Source: Adonisia turfae CCMR0081
Lineage (GTDB): Bacteria; Cyanobacteriota; Cyanobacteriia; Phormidesmidales; Phormidesmidaceae
Reading direction: 5' to 3'
Length of the DNA: 39,408 nt
Assembly (NCBI RefSeq): GCF_011009555.1
Contig: NZ_QXHD01000004.1
Span: 7,320,007-7,359,414 of the forward strand
The notes beneath the pieces are model-generated. The model saw only the letters and a program-made list of their open reading frames with translations, was not told where the DNA came from and searched no databases. Numbering within the stretch: position 1 is the first letter of the stretch; each line of letters starts with the position of its first letter. This document shows, in pieces, positions 31,954-39,408 of the stretch. The translations under genes were made by a program, and so were the position numbers.

Positions 31954-33606
31954 CTACGTTCCTAAACGCATTGTGTGTGATGTTTCTGTAAGGCCATTCT
32001 CTTTATGCCCCTGGGCCTTGGCCGCCTTTGCAAATACCTGAGCCATAGATATCCCATCAGGCAAGTGACTGGTCGTCAAAACTGCTCCCATCATTGAGCC
32101 AGCAATACCCATCATACAAACATCACTGCCGGTCATATATAGCCCTGGCACCGGTGTTTTGATCTTGGTCCAGCCTCGGTTTTTGGCTGCAAATCGTTCT
32201 GCGTGCATGGGTAATCCGTATATTCCACCTTGGGGATGATCTGTGAAATGTTCATTAGTGAGAGGTGTGGATACTTCGCAGTAGTCCACGAGATCTGAGA
32301 ACCCTGGATAATGTTGTTCAACCATGTCTAGCAAAACGTTCTGGATACGTTGCTTGAGGGCATTGTAATTGTTATCTCGATGTAACCAAGGCTGATCGCG
32401 CCAGGCGGCAAAGCTAGCGTAATCGGCAGAGGCGATCAATTCGGCTGTGTGTTTTTTGGCATGGGAATTTTTCAGCGATGGAAACGACAGATATACCTGA
32501 AGCGGCTGACCCGTATGAATCCAGCTCCCCTTTTGTTGTTCCACAGCCCCATGGTCAAAAGTATCGTAAATCCAATGGTTTTCGCCCTTGAAACCTAACC
32601 GCCGTGGATCATCTTTGAAACCGATGTATACAGACACATTTGTGGCTGGTGGATGCGCTTCCACAAATTGTTGCAGAGATTCTCGAAATGGAATGGGATA
32701 GTTGTCTGGAATGAACTTGAAGTAGGTGTTATAGGCACCAGCATTAGATACGACTGTAGGTGCATAATAGTCTTCAAATGTCTCTTCTTTTGCTTTCAAA
32801 TTACGCACCCGCACCCCAGCAGCCTTGTCACCGTCAAGCAAAATTTCGGTAACTTCTCGGCTCACCAATACGTTGCCACCCTTAGCTTCAACTACCTGCT
32901 GTACGCTGTTAGCAATGGTGCCAGATCCGCCTACAGGATAATAGCCTCCGTTGAGATAGTGGTTAACAATCGTGGCATGGAGGGCAAAGGGACTGTCTGC
33001 TGGTGACAGACCATAGTCTAACCATTGAGAGGCGAGCAATGCTTTCAGTTGGGGATCTTGAAAGTGTTGATCTAGATAGTCTTGAGTTGTCAGATTGAGA
33101 CTAGTTCCATGCCAGAGTTTTGCCACTTCACCGACTACTTTGAACAGAAAAGCACTGTTGTGTTTGGCCGCATCGAGAAACAATGCTGCAGCTGCTTTAG
33201 GAATATCCTTAAAGTACTGACGAATTGCCTGGGATTCTTTTGGAAATCGCTTGGTGAGATCAGCTTGAAACTGCTTAGGGTCACCATAGAGGTCGAAACT
33301 GAACTCGGGATAGACAAATTTTTCAAAGGGCTCTGGCATCTTTTGCCACTGCACCTGTTGGTTCGTAATCAGGTCAAACAAATTACGAACTTCAGAGCCT
33401 GCTTCCATTTGCCCAACATAGTGCAGACCTGGATCCCAACTAAACCCTTTACGCTGGAACGTGTGGGTAAAACCACCTGGGACAAAATGGCGCTCTAGAA
33501 TCAGCACACGCTTATTGCGTAGCTGGGCCATTAAACTAGCCACGGTTAACGCACCAATACCAGAGCCAATCAAGATTAGGTCGTAGTTTTTGCGTGTAGT
33601 TTTCAT
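31954..33606 (-). CDS. FAD-dependent oxidoreductase, CrtISO/retinol-saturase-like
   Basis: 550 residues from ATG 33606, which follows GGAGGT by five bases. The N-terminal dinucleotide motif is LILIGSGIGALTVASLMAQL with ERHFVPGGFTHTF, typical of phytoene-desaturase/carotenoid-isomerase relatives. A middle motif is GGYYPVGGSGTIANSV, and the C-terminal FAD motif is LYMTGSDVCMMGIAGSMMGAV. Relatives isomerise or saturate carotenoids or retinol-like polyenes; the substrate here is unclear. It is convergent with nitF (57 bp apart) and not obviously part of that cluster. Confidence 0.88.
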   Translation of the reverse strand: MKTTRKNYDLILIGSGIGALTVASLMAQLRNKRVLILERHFVPGGFTHTFQRKGFSWDPGLHYVGQMEAGSEVRNLFDLITNQQVQWQKMPEPFEKFVYPEFSFDLYGDPKQFQADLTKRFPKESQAIRQYFKDIPKAAAALFLDAAKHNSAFLFKVVGEVAKLWHGTSLNLTTQDYLDQHFQDPQLKALLASQWLDYGLSPADSPFALHATIVNHYLNGGYYPVGGSGTIANSVQQVVEAKGGNVLVSREVTEILLDGDKAAGVRVRNLKAKEETFEDYYAPTVVSNAGAYNTYFKFIPDNYPIPFRESLQQFVEAHPPATNVSVYIGFKDDPRRLGFKGENHWIYDTFDHGAVEQQKGSWIHTGQPLQVYLSFPSLKNSHAKKHTAELIASADYASFAAWRDQPWLHRDNNYNALKQRIQNVLLDMVEQHYPGFSDLVDYCEVSTPLTNEHFTDHPQGGIYGLPMHAERFAAKNRGWTKIKTPVPGLYMTGSDVCMMGIAGSMMGAVLTTSHLPDGISMAQVFAKAAKAQGHKENGLTETSHTMRLGT

Positions 33607-33744
33607 GGTGACCTCCAACGGTCAAATTGGTGATGATTGCGATCGCAAAATGAAGAGAATGATCAGAGTATCGACGCAGCGTTGAATAAACTTTGCCCAT
33701 TAAGGCCATCCATAATCGACCCCCAAAATAAGGCTATAACATCA

Positions 33745-33796
33745 ATGTTGACATCGACAACATAAACTTAGCTCTAAATGTTTCTGTTGTCAACAT
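33745..33796. promoter_or_regulatory. Cluster of GTTG/CAAC palindromes, possible operator
   Basis: ATGTTG-ACATCGA-CAACAT (33745-33763) is a dyad with perfect six-base arms. About 20 bp on, TGTTGTCAACA (33785-33795) is a second dyad using the same GTTG/CAAC half-site, just before a small frame starting at 33800. Two related dyads in a promoter region suggest a dimeric repressor or activator; the protein is unknown. Confidence 0.4.
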
Positions 33797-33799
33797 CCG

Positions 33800-33979
33800 A
33801 TGACGCCGGAGGATGCCCAAGCCCTGACCCAAGAAGTCCAGGCTCAAAAAGAACAGATCGAAACCTTATGGCAAGAGCAAGAGACCCTAACCCATGAAGC
33901 CTATGGACGGGCTCAGATATTGGAAAAGACTGTGGATGATGTACGCCTTACTAAACCGTTTAGTACAATGAAATTTTGA
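33800..33979 (+). CDS. Small Gln/Glu-rich coiled-coil peptide
   Basis: A 59-codon frame from ATG 33800 begins MTPEDAQALTQEVQAQKEQ and continues in heptad-like Glu/Gln-rich sequence to a stop at 33979. It may be the N-terminal coiled coil of a larger protein (some transposases start like this) cut off by decay, or a real small protein. No family is recognised. GGAG occurs just inside the frame rather than before it. It lies 83 bp ahead of the orphan response regulator. Confidence 0.4.
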   Translation: MTPEDAQALTQEVQAQKEQIETLWQEQETLTHEAYGRAQILEKTVDDVRLTKPFSTMKF

Positions 33980-34062
33980 GATAGAATATTTAGACATGAT
34001 TGATCAAGTGATCTCTAAGGCTTTAGACTACTTGCCTCAAGTTTTGAATTTTAGTTGTAATC

Positions 34063-34746
34063 ATGATGAAACGTGTTTTAGTTGCGGACGATGCTCCTGG
34101 AGTTACCCACTTTTTGGAAAAGGGGTTGCAGGCCAATGGCTATGAAACAGCTGTTGTTCATAATGGCGAAGATGCGATCGAAGCCGTCTTAAATAGACCG
34201 TTTGATCTCATGATTCTTGATCTGGAACTGCCCATGAAGCATGGCATTACTGTGCTCGATGAGATACGAAGACAGGGAATACCACTCTCGGTGATTGTGC
34301 TTTCTTCTCATCACGGCATCAATCATAAAGTCACCAGTTTTAATCATGGTGCAGATGATTACATCACCAAACCATTCCAGTTTGCGGAATTGCTCGCCCG
34401 TGTTCGAGCCCGTCTACATAATGTGCATGTTGCTCAAAGTCGCCCCAGTAGCCCCCTGACTTTTCTGAGCTTTAAGGGGATAGAGTTAAATTTACGCACC
34501 CGAGAAGTGCGAGTTAATGGGAATGCTGTTCAGCTTTCTAGTAGAGAATTTTTGCTGGCTGAAGCATTTGTACGTAATCCAGGGCAAATTATGAGCCGAG
34601 AAAAACTACTGGATGACGTTTGGGGCTATACCTACGATCCGGGCTCCAATATTGTTGATGTCTATGTGGGCTATCTAAGGAAAAAGCTGGGTCGTCATTT
34701 GATCGAGACCATTAGGGGAACAGGTTACCGCTTTACGTATGAATAA
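34063..34746 (+). CDS. OmpR-family response regulator, orphan
   Basis: 227 residues (or 226 from the second ATG at 34066). The receiver domain has the acidic pair in LVADDAPG, the phospho-acceptor Asp53 in MILDLELP, Ser in VIVLSSHH (the switch position) and Lys103 in YITKPFQ. The C-terminal winged helix (about 132-226) has VQLSSREFLLAEAFVRNPG and IVDVYVGYLRKKLG, ending GTGYRF. No kinase gene is adjacent. An imperfect 37-bp palindrome (34775-34811) follows the stop. Confidence 0.92.
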   Translation: MMKRVLVADDAPGVTHFLEKGLQANGYETAVVHNGEDAIEAVLNRPFDLMILDLELPMKHGITVLDEIRRQGIPLSVIVLSSHHGINHKVTSFNHGADDYITKPFQFAELLARVRARLHNVHVAQSRPSSPLTFLSFKGIELNLRTREVRVNGNAVQLSSREFLLAEAFVRNPGQIMSREKLLDDVWGYTYDPGSNIVDVYVGYLRKKLGRHLIETIRGTGYRFTYE

Positions 34747-34774
34747 GCTCTAGACAGATTTCTTAGCCATCCTC

Positions 34775-34811
34775 GTCTGATTGTCATAACGCCATCTGGC
34801 GATTGTCAGAC
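34775..34811 (+). terminator. Possible hairpin terminator or palindrome after the response regulator
   Basis: GTCTGA (34775) pairs with TCAGAC (34806-34811), and an inner CGCC-ATCT-GGCG adds a second stem. There is no T-run, so termination is uncertain; a protein-binding palindrome is the alternative. Confidence 0.35.
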
Positions 34812-34951
34812 CCATGGAGCCAGTTTTTCTTCAGGTCATTGTCTCAAATCATAAATCACTTTTACCGATAAGAACTACACGTGTAATTCACACTGTGCTT
34901 CATTTTTATGTATCGACCTGTGCGATCGCCCTAAAAACACAGTGAATGATT

Positions 34952-35848
34952 TTAAGAAACAGTACAGTGAGTGCTCAAAAACTCAAGAAATACCTGCACC
35001 CGAGGAGATAAATTACGACGGTGGGTGAAAACAGCCTGGGTTGCTAATCCCGGTGGCAGCTGTTCAAAAAAGAGCGACACTAACTGTCCGGTTTTTAACT
35101 CTTCTTTTACATGGAAACTCAGCATACGGACAATGCCAAGGTCGCTTAATGCTGCATTTTTCAGAGATTCACCACTGTCAGAATTAAAGGAACTCCGGAC
35201 GGGAATTATTTGCCAAACACCATCAATGAGAAATTCCCAGGGAAGGGGTTGCCCGTTAAAGAGATAGCGCATGCAGTTATGTTGCACCAGGTCCTTTGGT
35301 GTGGCGGGGTTGCCATACTTTTGTAAATAGCCGGGGGACGCACATAAAATAAACTGCGCATAGCCCAGGTGTCTGCGGATGAGGCTAGAGTCTTCCAGGT
35401 CCCCCAGTCGAATCGCCACATCAATGCCCTCAGCCACTAAATCCACCAGTCGCTCAGTTAATTGCAAATTCACCTGAATTTCTGGATATTCTTTCAAGAA
35501 GATAGGCAGTCGCTGCATTAAAAACCGTTGCCCAAAATCGAGGGATGCACTAACCGTTAGTTTGCCTCGGGGACGACCGCCCGAGATAACGCTGTCGTTA
35601 GCATCCTCCAGTTCCTGTAGCAGTCGTGCTACCCGATCGTAGTAAGTCGTTCCCTCGGCGGTCAGACTTAGTGATCGGGTAGTGCGCTGCAATAGTCGTA
35701 TACCTAACCGATCTTCTAGCTTGGCCACCCGCTTACTAATGGCGGAAGGGGTCGTGCCTAACGAACGCGCAGCGGCACTAAAGCTTCCCACATCAACACT
35801 TTCAACAAAGGCGATTAGCTCCGGCAGCTGGTTAAAAACACTTAGCAT
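34952..35848 (-). CDS. LysR-family transcription regulator
   Basis: 298 residues, the standard length. The N-terminal winged HTH (about 8-66) has SFSAAARSLGTTPSAISKRV and LGIRLLQRTTRSLSLT. The C-terminal periplasmic-binding-like sensor domain follows, with GRPRGKLTVSASLDFGQRF and LVAEGIDVAIRLGDL, typical of the CrgA-like subgroup. It is divergent from the short-chain dehydrogenase-like gene (about 117 bp between starts) and is likely its regulator and perhaps also the regulator of the MATE exporter beyond. The inducer is unknown. Confidence 0.93.
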   Translation of the reverse strand: MLSVFNQLPELIAFVESVDVGSFSAAARSLGTTPSAISKRVAKLEDRLGIRLLQRTTRSLSLTAEGTTYYDRVARLLQELEDANDSVISGGRPRGKLTVSASLDFGQRFLMQRLPIFLKEYPEIQVNLQLTERLVDLVAEGIDVAIRLGDLEDSSLIRRHLGYAQFILCASPGYLQKYGNPATPKDLVQHNCMRYLFNGQPLPWEFLIDGVWQIIPVRSSFNSDSGESLKNAALSDLGIVRMLSFHVKEELKTGQLVSLFFEQLPPGLATQAVFTHRRNLSPRVQVFLEFLSTHCTVS

Positions 35849-35965
35849 TTATTCCCCGTGGGCACAGGTGATATGCCTGCCTATGGACTTCTCTTCTAGA
35901 AAAGCACAGATTAAGGTGGAAATAATGCTGTGTTAGGCCAAAAACAGTTAGTGAGGTTGACAACA

Positions 35966-36676
35966 ATGGGGGACAAAGTCGTAATTGTGACGGCGGCTAG
36001 CCGGGGCATTGGTGCCGGTTGTGCCAAAGAGTTGGCAGCCCAGGGGTACAACGTTTCTCTGTTGGCCCGTTCAGCGTCTGTTTTAGATCTGGCAGAATCT
36101 CTGCAGGGCATTGGGGTCCAGGGTTCTCTGTCGAGTGCAGCTGATTTGGAAACCCTTGTAAAAAGCACATTGGACCAGTGGGGGCGTATTGATGGGGTAG
36201 TTATGAGCTTTGGTGATCCGCCTCGGCCTGATTTGCTGGAGATTTCAGATCAAATGTGGCTTGATCATTTTGAAATGTTATTTCTCAGCGTTGTTCGTCT
36301 GGCTCGATTGGTGACAGAGCCCATGCGACGGCAGGGGGGTGGGGCCATGGTGACGATTTCTGCCTGTGACTCCCACGAACCATCATTGGGAACCCCCTTT
36401 AGCGGTACCCTGCGGACCGCGATGGAAGGCTTTACCAAGCTGTATGCCAAACGGTATCGGTGCGATCGCATTCGCATCAACTCCATTGCCCCCTTCTTTG
36501 TGGCCGATGATATGGCCGAACTAGAAGGCTGGAATGTGCCAGACGACCTGATGTGGGGCCGACCTGCCACCTACCAAGAGCTGGCCAAAGCCGTTGCCTT
36601 TTTGCTCTCAGACGATGCCAAGTTTATTTCAGGTACCACCCTCAAAGTAGATGAGGCCTATTCTGCGGCGATTTAA
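35966..36676 (+). CDS. Short-chain dehydrogenase-fold protein with altered active site
   Basis: 236 residues from ATG 35966, with GAGG ten bases upstream; a GTG at 35930 is possible. The nucleotide-binding motif VTAASRGIGAGCAKELAAQG is standard. The NNAG motif is replaced by MSFGD (about 80-84). The usual Ser...Tyr-X3-Lys triad is not visible: the region reads SACDSHEPSLGTPFSGTLRT, where Tyr and Lys should fall on Ser and Arg. A divergent SDR branch with an S/R-type site is known to me, but its reaction is not certain. It is probably controlled by the divergent LysR gene. Confidence 0.85.
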   Translation: MGDKVVIVTAASRGIGAGCAKELAAQGYNVSLLARSASVLDLAESLQGIGVQGSLSSAADLETLVKSTLDQWGRIDGVVMSFGDPPRPDLLEISDQMWLDHFEMLFLSVVRLARLVTEPMRRQGGGAMVTISACDSHEPSLGTPFSGTLRTAMEGFTKLYAKRYRCDRIRINSIAPFFVADDMAELEGWNVPDDLMWGRPATYQELAKAVAFLLSDDAKFISGTTLKVDEAYSAAI

Positions 36677-36773
36677 CCTCTGAGTTCTATGGCTTTGATG
36701 GAACCGTTGCAAGCCATAGATATTGATAGCCGCCTGAAGTCTTTACAGTGGTTTTATTGAAACGCTTTTTACC

Positions 36774-38216
36774 ATGACCTTCCCCATAACAATTCGTCAG
36801 AATGCTCTGCGTTCTGAAATAAAGGAGTTTTTCAACTTAGCCGTTCCCCTAATCAGCGCCCAGGTGGCACAATCCGCTACTGGTTTTGCCGACACCATCA
36901 TGATGGGTCGCATGGGGCCAGATGTCTTAGCAGCCGGGGGATTGGCCGCCATTATCTACATTGTGGTTATGACCGCCTTCACCGGTGTGGTGATGGGGGT
37001 TAGTCCTTTGGTAGCCCAAGCCTTTGGGGCTGAACAGAGAGGCAGAATTCAACAGGTATCTCGTCAGGGTCTATGGTTGGCATTACTGGTGGCCATACCA
37101 GCCATGGCGTTCACTGGTCATTTGGGTGTTTGGATGCTTCGCAGTGGTCAAGACCCAGTTGTTGTTGAACTGGCCGACACTTATCTCAAGATTATCCTGT
37201 GGAGCTTTTTGCCCATGGCAGGGTTTACGGCTCTACGCTCAACAGTGTCTGCCTTGTCCCACGCTAAGCCTATTATGGTCACTATTGTAGTGGGTACCCT
37301 GTTCAACATTGTTGCCAACTATATATTGGGGTTTGGAAAATTAGGCTTGCCCGCCATGGGATTGTCAGGTCTAGCCTTAGCCACCATGCTCACCTGGTGG
37401 GGAATGTTTATTGCTCTTGCACTGTATGTGCGTCTGCATCCTGCTGTTCGACAGTATCAGATTCTCCATACCTTACACTGGCCTAAACTGCGAGTACTCA
37501 AAAAGCTAGTTTGGGTGGGTGTGCCTATTGGCATTTTTTCTGGCTTGGAGTCAGGATTCTTTCTAACCATTATGTTGTTAATGGGTCGCTTGGGAACCGA
37601 TGCACTGGCAGCTCATCAGGTGGTGCTGCAAACCATTGTGGTGGTATTTATGGTGCCACTAGGGATTTCTTTTGCCACCACAGTTCGCATAGGGCAGTGG
37701 TTTGGCAAGCGAGATTTAGCAGGTATGCAACAGGCTACCTGGGTAAGTCTGGGGCTGACGACGGTTTCGATGACCGTTGGGTCGTTAGCATTTTTGTTGT
37801 TCCCCAAACAGCTGATTAGCATCTATTTAGATGTGAATAGCCCTGAGAATGCAGGCATTGTGACGTTGGCAATGCCGTTGCTGACGATTGCGGCGATCAC
37901 GATGGTGTTGGATGGTTTGCAAAAGGCTGTGTACGGTGCACTACAGGGGCTGCAAGATACCCGAGTACCGATGGCGCTAAATGTGCTGGGCTTTTGGGGT
38001 GTGGGTCTATCGGTGAGCTATGGTCTAGGGTTTCAGCTAGAGCTGGGTAGTCGGGGGCTATGGATTGGGCAGTCGGTTGCGATCGCTGCAGTTGCTGTGC
38101 TCTTTAGCTTTCGCCTATACCAGATCTTCGATGGGCTTAAAAATGGCTTAATCCTGCCACCTATCTATTCAGAAAAAATGGAAAACTACTCAACTACTCA
38201 ACAATCAATCCACTAA
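36774..38216 (+). CDS. MATE-family multidrug/metabolite exporter
   Basis: 480 residues with twelve predicted helices, the usual size. The N-lobe begins EFFNLAVPLISAQVAQSATGFADTIMMGRMG, written here only to show the MATE opening, and MGVSPLVAQAFGAEQRGRI is the helix 2-3 loop. The C-lobe repeats the pattern (GVPIGIFSGLESGFFLTIML, AAHQVVLQTIVVVFMVPLG). MATE pumps expel cationic drugs or metabolites using Na+ or H+. It follows the SDR-like gene by about 100 bp on the same strand, so the two may share a promoter and the LysR control. Confidence 0.92.
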   Translation: MTFPITIRQNALRSEIKEFFNLAVPLISAQVAQSATGFADTIMMGRMGPDVLAAGGLAAIIYIVVMTAFTGVVMGVSPLVAQAFGAEQRGRIQQVSRQGLWLALLVAIPAMAFTGHLGVWMLRSGQDPVVVELADTYLKIILWSFLPMAGFTALRSTVSALSHAKPIMVTIVVGTLFNIVANYILGFGKLGLPAMGLSGLALATMLTWWGMFIALALYVRLHPAVRQYQILHTLHWPKLRVLKKLVWVGVPIGIFSGLESGFFLTIMLLMGRLGTDALAAHQVVLQTIVVVFMVPLGISFATTVRIGQWFGKRDLAGMQQATWVSLGLTTVSMTVGSLAFLLFPKQLISIYLDVNSPENAGIVTLAMPLLTIAAITMVLDGLQKAVYGALQGLQDTRVPMALNVLGFWGVGLSVSYGLGFQLELGSRGLWIGQSVAIAAVAVLFSFRLYQIFDGLKNGLILPPIYSEKMENYSTTQQSIH

Positions 38217-38218
38217 TA

Positions 38219-38365
38219 CTATCTATCCATCCCACAAATCACCGCACAAATCGTGAGGCCAATAATATCGAGCAGACGATGCTCCACCAGGTACTCAACT
38301 CGGGGATCTTCAAGGGCTCTGCAATGCTCAAGCAGGGTAACTGAATTCTCAACTGGGGCAGGCAT
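38219..38365 (-). pseudogene. ISAs1-family transposase, N-terminal fragment
   Basis: From ATG 38365 the minus strand reads MPAPVENSVTLLEHCRALED, then PRVEYLVEHRLLDIIGLTI and CAVICGMD before stopping. This matches the conserved N-terminal domain of ISAs1 (H-repeat associated) transposases, which are about 370 residues long. All of the catalytic DDE part is lost. It abuts an IS481 fragment facing the other way. Confidence 0.8.
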
Positions 38366-38396
38366 AGGGCATGAGCTCAGGAGGATGCCCCTTGAT

Positions 38397-38675
38397 ATTC
38401 CCATTCCGAGTATGCGTTTGCCCTAATCAAGGTCTTGAGGAACTACAAAATAATGTGGATGAATGGATAGAGTATTACAATTGGGAACGCCCCCATTCAG
38501 GTCGATATTGCTACGGCAAGACACCAATACAAACCTTTCTCGATAGTGCGCATTTAGCAAACGAAAAACAATTAGATCAATACGGAGAAAAGAGTGTAAA
38601 AAATCAAACACAACCTGATACATCTCTAAGTGTCAGATAACCTCCCTCTGTCAGATGAAGTTTGATCTATTACAA
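38397..38675 (+). pseudogene. IS481-family transposase, C-terminal fragment with IS end
   Basis: The frame ending at 38640 contains GLEELQNNVDEWIEYYNWER, PHSGRYCYGKTPIQTFLDS and a polar tail. This is the last part of an IS481-type integrase-core transposase, including the final YN-x2-R-x-HS-x3-Y motif. The N-terminal HTH and most of the DDE core are missing. After the stop, TGTCAGAT occurs twice, followed by AAGTTTGATCTATTACA (to about 38675), which looks like the element's terminal repeat. Confidence 0.78.
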
Positions 38676-38733
38676 GTTAGGTAATGTTAAGTCAAGGTCT
38701 TTCCCAGTAAGCTGTCATTCCCTGAAGTGTGAC

Positions 38734-38755
38734 GGCTTTGTAATATCTAGGGTGC
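38734..38755 (+). promoter_or_regulatory. 22-bp repeated upstream element, copy 1
   Basis: GGCTTTGTAATATCTAGGGTGC lies 47 bp before the small gene at 38803. It matches 39059-39080 at 20 of 22 bases. Its position before two unrelated-looking small frames suggests a shared promoter or operator element; a small duplication is the alternative. Confidence 0.45.
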
Positions 38756-38802
38756 TCTATCGATAAAAACTGTATTTGTTCCAATGTGATTGGTTAAAAC
38801 GG

Positions 38803-39003
38803 ATGGACTATGTAGCTACCGAGAAGTTTTCAATCTTTGACAAAGGTGCCCCTATCAAATTGATCCAAGAACGTTGGGTTAAGCGAAAACAAGCATGGTA
38901 TGTCGATATCGAACATCTTCATACCTACATAACGGTTTCTGTACCTAAAGAGCGCTTTGAGGAGAAAACTATTCGTTCAACAGAAAACCTTTCTGGTCAG
39001 TAA
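38803..39003 (+). CDS. Small protein of unknown function
   Basis: 66 residues from ATG 38803 (MDYVATEKFSIFDKG); an upstream TTG at 38776 is less likely. The sequence is mixed beta-like, with Trp and Tyr (IQERWVKRKQAWYVDIEHLH), and ends KTIRSTENLSGQ. There are no signal peptide, membrane helix or catalytic motifs. It is not recognised. It is preceded by the 22-bp element at 38734-38755 and lies beside insertion-sequence scars, so it may be mobile or accessory. Confidence 0.5.
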   Translation: MDYVATEKFSIFDKGAPIKLIQERWVKRKQAWYVDIEHLHTYITVSVPKERFEEKTIRSTENLSGQ

Positions 39004-39058
39004 TTTATCGACTGGCTGATGCATTGTGCAACACAAAAGTTGCTAGTTCCAAAAGTCT

Positions 39059-39080
39059 GGCTTTGTCATATCTGGGGTGC
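39059..39080 (+). promoter_or_regulatory. 22-bp repeated upstream element, copy 2
   Basis: GGCTTTGTCATATCTGGGGTGC lies 32 bp before the frame at 39113. It differs from the copy at 38734-38755 at two positions. Confidence 0.45.
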
Positions 39081-39112
39081 CATACAAGTAACAATCTCAC
39101 TGGAGACATTCA

Positions 39113-39259
39113 ATGAAGCAATACACCCTGATCATGTATCTACCTAACAGAAAGACAAATACAGTCAGTATCTGGGCTAATAATGATGAATTTATAGGGA
39201 ACAGACGTTCTACCTCTTATGCAGCTCACTTACTATTGTTATACGGACAGAACAGATAA
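39113..39259 (+). CDS. Small unknown protein, possibly frameshifted into the next frame
   Basis: 48 residues: MKQYTLIMYLPNRKTNTVSI, WANNDEFIGNRRSTSY, then a tail ending YGQNR. GGAGAC lies shortly upstream of the ATG. Near 39219 the coding character moves to another frame that stays open to the window end, so this may be the first half of one gene broken by a single-base change. The family is unknown. Confidence 0.35.
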   Translation: MKQYTLIMYLPNRKTNTVSIWANNDEFIGNRRSTSYAAHLLLLYGQNR

Positions 39260-39408
39260 AAACGGTGTTAGGAGTGTTTCGTACGACGACATTCAGAATC
39301 CTGAAAATAGCTGGACTCGGATGTATGGCCCTGATGGAACTGAGTGGGTCCCCGGAAATGAGTATAGGGTTCCAAGCAGACCTTTGGGCACAGTCTATAG
39401 CTTTGGTA
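39219..39408 (+). CDS. Unknown protein, open to the window edge
   Basis: A frame from ATG 39219 begins MQLTYYCYTDRTDKNGVRS, continues IQNPENSWTRMYGPDGTEW and RVPSRPLGTVYSFG, and runs off the window. It overlaps the previous small frame by 41 bp. The amino-acid use (Gly, Tyr, Trp, Asp) looks like real protein. Either it is a separate gene with a coupled start or the continuation of the frame at 39113. No family is recognised. Confidence 0.4.
   Translation, partial: MQLTYYCYTDRTDKNGVRSVSYDDIQNPENSWTRMYGPDGTEWVPGNEYRVPSRPLGTVYSFG

Noticed and set aside
1..39408. CRISPR array or rRNA genes
   Set aside because: No series of equal direct repeats with unique spacers and no conserved rRNA core sequence was seen; tandem repeats are limited to the two 20-bp units at 25267-25306.

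Overview
The window looks like a stretch of cyanobacterial chromosome. The palindrome GCGATCGC (HIP1), which is over-represented in many cyanobacterial genomes, occurs more than ten times (for example near 6627, 11379, 14267, 14939, 17581, 28563, 33640, 36462, 38078). Two textbook cyanobacterial NtcA-type promoters are present, and the protein families (Sll0783-type nitrogen genes, Uma2, DUF433/DUF5615, IS481 scars) fit. Species cannot be named from the sequence.

Layout. 1-1150 is a decayed zone: the start of a secreted protein leaving the window, an internally deleted isochorismatase-like gene, and two frameshifted remnants on opposite strands. 1351-4503 holds an OmpR-type response regulator convergent with a CHASE-domain histidine kinase that shares an operon with a LysE-type exporter. 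4563-8355 is an accessory island: two DUF433 antitoxin genes in the same orientation flank a three-gene unit (coiled-coil protein, small basic protein, HNH nuclease) and a DUF5615 toxin. Beyond it are a truncated YefM-like antitoxin and a possible HEPN-type protein. 8380-15553 is a complete dipeptide/oligopeptide ABC importer plus a drug/metabolite-type (EamA) permease, interrupted by a roughly 115-bp hairpin repeat. 15819-18876 holds a MocR-type regulator divergent from an M24 peptidase and a MOSC protein. 18877-19741 contains no intact gene, but it carries a decayed second copy of the EamA gene and a fold-back sequence.

19742-22581 is the best candidate for a little-described defence module: a DUF262 protein and a HEPN protein with overlapping reading frames, facing a cytosine-5 DNA methyltransferase with only 9 bp between stop codons. 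22830-25468 holds a stand-alone allophanate-hydrolase C-domain protein, a TetR regulator, a Uma2 nuclease-fold protein and remnants of TPR and WD40 proteins.

25469-31896 is the conserved nitrilase cluster (Nit1C; Sll0783-0787 / MSMEG_0567-0572 families): flavoprotein, DsrE-like protein, nitrilase, radical SAM enzyme, GNAT acetyltransferase and AIR-synthase-like protein. The flavoprotein and the five-gene arm diverge from a shared intergenic region. It holds two perfect GTA-N8-TAC boxes, each 22 nt from a TAN3T -10 element and each facing one arm, so the cluster is very probably switched on by NtcA under nitrogen limitation. A repeat and two strong hairpins sit inside the operon.

31954-38216 holds a CrtISO/retinol-saturase-like oxidoreductase, an orphan OmpR-type regulator, a LysR regulator divergent from a short-chain dehydrogenase-like protein with a degenerate active site, and a MATE exporter. 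38219-38675 joins scars of two different insertion sequences (ISAs1 and IS481). The right end carries small unknown genes preceded by a repeated 22-bp element. No rRNA, tRNA or CRISPR array was seen.
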